Below, piece by piece: positions 62,145 through 64,000 of a stretch of 64,000 nt of DNA; the first letter of the stretch is position 1, and each line of letters begins with the position of its first letter. The DNA comes from Nitrospirota bacterium (GTDB taxonomy: Bacteria > Nitrospirota > UBA9217). The notes under the pieces are model-generated. The model was not told where the DNA came from, made no database searches, and saw only the letters and a list, made by a program, of their open reading frames with translations. The stretch covers positions 124,001 to 188,000 of the forward strand of contig JALNZF010000005.1 of the NCBI GenBank assembly GCA_023229435.1, read 5' to 3'. The translations under genes and the position numbers were made by a program.

Positions 62145-62513
62145 TTAGTTCTGCGGCGGTTTGTTGATGGGATACGAAGGGTCCAGAAGGGCTAGCAACG
62201 TTGGCATGCCTACGGCATGGACCGTCAGGACGGGGACGAGAAACGCTTGGCTCTGCATTCCAGCAGCTGCATTGGAACACAGCGGGCAAAGATCCTTATC
62301 CATTCCCGGATCAGCAGGAATGTTGTTATCATGGTCTGCGGTTTGGTTTGTCGAGTCCGAAGGGCAGGATCCGTTTGACGGGTACTGTTGCTCCACCTGT
62401 AACGATAAGACGTTATTACAATCGTCGCAGGCAACTACGTCCAACACCGGAGCGATAATATAAATCCCCAGGAGAAGGAGTAGAAAAATATTATATGGTC
62501 TTGTCCATGTCAT
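62145..62513 (-). CDS. small Cys-rich protein upstream of efflux genes
   Basis: 122 residues. N-terminal hydrophobic segment (~9-27), then CDDC and CPLC pairs and a second hydrophobic segment. Gene-sized proteins of this type often lie just upstream of CzcCBA-type operons; a metal-binding periplasmic role is a guess. Confidence 0.65.
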   Translation of the reverse strand: MTWTRPYNIFLLLLLGIYIIAPVLDVVACDDCNNVLSLQVEQQYPSNGSCPSDSTNQTADHDNNIPADPGMDKDLCPLCSNAAAGMQSQAFLVPVLTVHAVGMPTLLALLDPSYPINKPPQN

Positions 62514-62524
62514 GACGAGCCAAT

Positions 62525-62541
62525 TGTACGACTTTCGTACA
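62525..62541. promoter_or_regulatory. inverted repeat, possible operator
   Basis: TGTACGA CTT TCGTACA, a perfect 7+7 palindrome just upstream of the metal operon start. It could bind a repressor. The following 180 bp to the carbonic anhydrase gene show no gene. Confidence 0.4.
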
Positions 62542-62721
62542 TGCGAGTCAATGGATATTTTGACACCATGGTGCTGCCCGTTAAAAGGTCCGGAACCTTA
62601 CTCCTTCGGCAATCAACGTAACGCCGGCCATCATTCATTGAGGAAGCTCAGCGCCGGCATCTTGAGCGAGGGATGCTGGTTGACCAACCTGCTGATTGCG
62701 CCTGATGCCGCCGGCGTCAGC

Positions 62722-63354
62722 TTAGTAGTTACGATGGACATCTTCAAAAACCTCAGTATGTGGGTTATAGGCGCATACCTTGCCTGTATAGATATCATAA
62801 TACCAGCCATGCAGGAAGAGAGAACCTTTTTCCAGGGCCTGAGCTACAAACGGATAGGTTTGAATATTGTTCAATTGTAAAAGAATGTTTTCTTCCTCAA
62901 TAATTCTCAAGAGGGAGGTTGGTGAACACTCGGAATATAGTGTGGTGGCCGCCTCTTTCACCGGCGCGGCGATCTTCAGCCAGTCCCTCAGGTGAGGCAT
63001 GTCCTCTAAGTCCGCCTCATCCGCACAGAGGGCTTGCATAGCGCCGCAATTGGAGTGCCCGCACACGATTATATCAGCCACCCTTAACCGCAACACGGCA
63101 AACTCTATTGCAGCCGCAACACTGTTCTTGTCCTTGATCGCGTCATAGGGTGGAACGATGTTGCCTACATTGCGCACGATGAAAAGATCTCCCGGCTTGC
63201 TCTGGGTTACCAGGTTCGGATCCACCCGCGAGTCGGCACAGGAGATAAAGAGAACATCGGGTTCCTGTTGCCCGGAGATTCGCTTGAAGAACTCCTCTTC
63301 CTTTTTGAAATAGGACTCCTGGAATTTATGAATGCCCTTGTAAAGTTTTCTCAC
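62722..63354 (-). CDS. beta-class carbonic anhydrase
   Basis: 210 residues. CADSRVDP and the distal HSNC(GAM) supply the zinc ligands. Interconverts CO2 and bicarbonate. Standing alone between the metal operon and PsiE. 206 bp upstream spacer has no gene. Confidence 0.93.
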   Translation of the reverse strand: MRKLYKGIHKFQESYFKKEEEFFKRISGQQEPDVLFISCADSRVDPNLVTQSKPGDLFIVRNVGNIVPPYDAIKDKNSVAAAIEFAVLRLRVADIIVCGHSNCGAMQALCADEADLEDMPHLRDWLKIAAPVKEAATTLYSECSPTSLLRIIEEENILLQLNNIQTYPFVAQALEKGSLFLHGWYYDIYTGKVCAYNPHTEVFEDVHRNY

Positions 63355-63560
63355 CCCTGTTCCTTGTTCCCTTCATTGCCCGAAAAAAATAAAAGTGCGG
63401 AATTCAGTGGTTGAAGAAGAGCAGCTTGTTGAGTTGTTAAAACTTTGCTTTTTGAACCGCGGAGCTCGGGCTAACAAGCATAAATTCCAGCGCCGTCAGG
63501 AATGATCTGGGTTGCTTGCTGAAATATTCCATTTTATCCGTCAACATGACGGCTCGTTTT

Positions 63561-63971
63561 TTAAGCACGGTCCTTATTCTGTGTTCTCGTTAACAGATAG
63601 TATCCGGCTGAGAGGGCAATGATGATGACGCCTATGCCTATTAAGGTGAGGCTCGAAACTTCCTTAATATCCAGAATGATGACCTTTCGGGCGATGGCGA
63701 TCATGGCAACCATGAATACCACTTCAACATGCACCGTCTTTTGGGTGAAATACATTTTCACGGTCTCCAATAACTCAACCCCTATTAACACCAACAAGAA
63801 CATGCCGAATACGTCCAGCAGTTCATTAATATCGAGCAGAAATACCGGGGGAGTGATGATATCTTTTATGATAATCCAGCCCAAGTCTACTGTGGAAAGA
63901 AAAACAACCAATACCATCATAATCAAAAGCAATAAGACTATCACTCTTTCAACTTTCTCAAGATATTTCAT
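63561..63971 (-). CDS. PsiE-like membrane protein
   Basis: 136 residues with four hydrophobic segments (~10-30, 50-68, 80-95, 105-125). VFGMFLLVLIGVELLETVKMYF and HVEVVFMVAMIAIARKVIILD match the PsiE family, linked in E. coli to phosphate starvation. The window ends 29 bp past its start. Confidence 0.85.
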   Translation of the reverse strand: MKYLEKVERVIVLLLLIMMVLVVFLSTVDLGWIIIKDIITPPVFLLDINELLDVFGMFLLVLIGVELLETVKMYFTQKTVHVEVVFMVAMIAIARKVIILDIKEVSSLTLIGIGVIIIALSAGYYLLTRTQNKDRA

Positions 63972-64000
63972 GTTTGCTCCAGTCGGGCTTTATTTATAAT

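Overview
The window looks like the origin-proximal part of a bacterial chromosome, probably from Nitrospirota or a neighbouring deep Gram-negative lineage. Gene content supports this: a four-subunit 2-oxoacid:ferredoxin oxidoreductase, an MglA-type GTPase with a roadblock protein, DsrE/TusA-like sulfur-relay proteins, a CBS-type pyrophosphatase, Slp-type and BamD-like lipoproteins, and an RND/TolC efflux system that implies an outer membrane. The taxon is an inference; no rRNA or other decisive marker is present.

There are three parts. (1) Positions 1-6940 are accessory DNA. Short, mostly orphan genes all lie on the minus strand and are separated by 44-60 bp imperfect palindromes with attC (integron recombination site) architecture. 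No integron integrase is visible, so this resembles a cluster of attC sites lacking an integrase (CALIN). It also carries two ~0.57 kb direct repeats, each with a clear sigma-70 promoter and a broken GIY-YIG nuclease gene. (2) Positions 6941-17388 are a ~10.4 kb integrative element inserted in the 3' end of tRNA-Asn(GUU), bounded by a 45 bp direct repeat. It encodes a P4-type tyrosine integrase, an XRE repressor, lipoproteins, an AlpA-like regulator, a primase-helicase followed by a phased iteron cluster, a phage-type HTH protein, and four overlapping small genes that share an N-terminal MNxxxRxxxLE motif. No capsid or conjugation genes are seen; it is best read as a phage-satellite-like or self-replicating island. 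(3) Positions 17.4-64 kb are core chromosome.

In the core, mglA/roadblock and porGDAB are followed by recR-ebfC-dnaX, the SRP RNA, and a translation cluster with four tRNA-Ser genes (GGA, CGA, GCU, UGA), tRNA-Arg(ACG), its presumed modifying enzyme tadA, and serS. Next come a BamD-like lipoprotein, gyrA, a two-gene nucleotidyltransferase module, gyrB, dnaN and dnaA, all running leftward. The likely unwinding region of oriC is not beside dnaA but at 39,988-40,260, after tusA-hisI-HIT: it has several DnaA boxes, six CTA trinucleotides (a DnaA-trio) and an AT-rich stretch. Genes run mostly leftward to its left and, apart from mnmA, HU and a P-loop gene, rightward just to its right.

Right of the origin lie an HD phosphohydrolase, mnmA, HU, tandem Slp lipoproteins, ftsH, a family II pyrophosphatase, glycogen phosphorylase, RNase J, and a CusCBA/CzcCBA-type metal efflux operon ending in a P-II protein with an altered T-loop. 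Carbonic anhydrase and a PsiE-like membrane protein close the window. Several longest-frame starts near attC sites or repeats were moved downstream to codons that fit better; these choices are explained in each entry.
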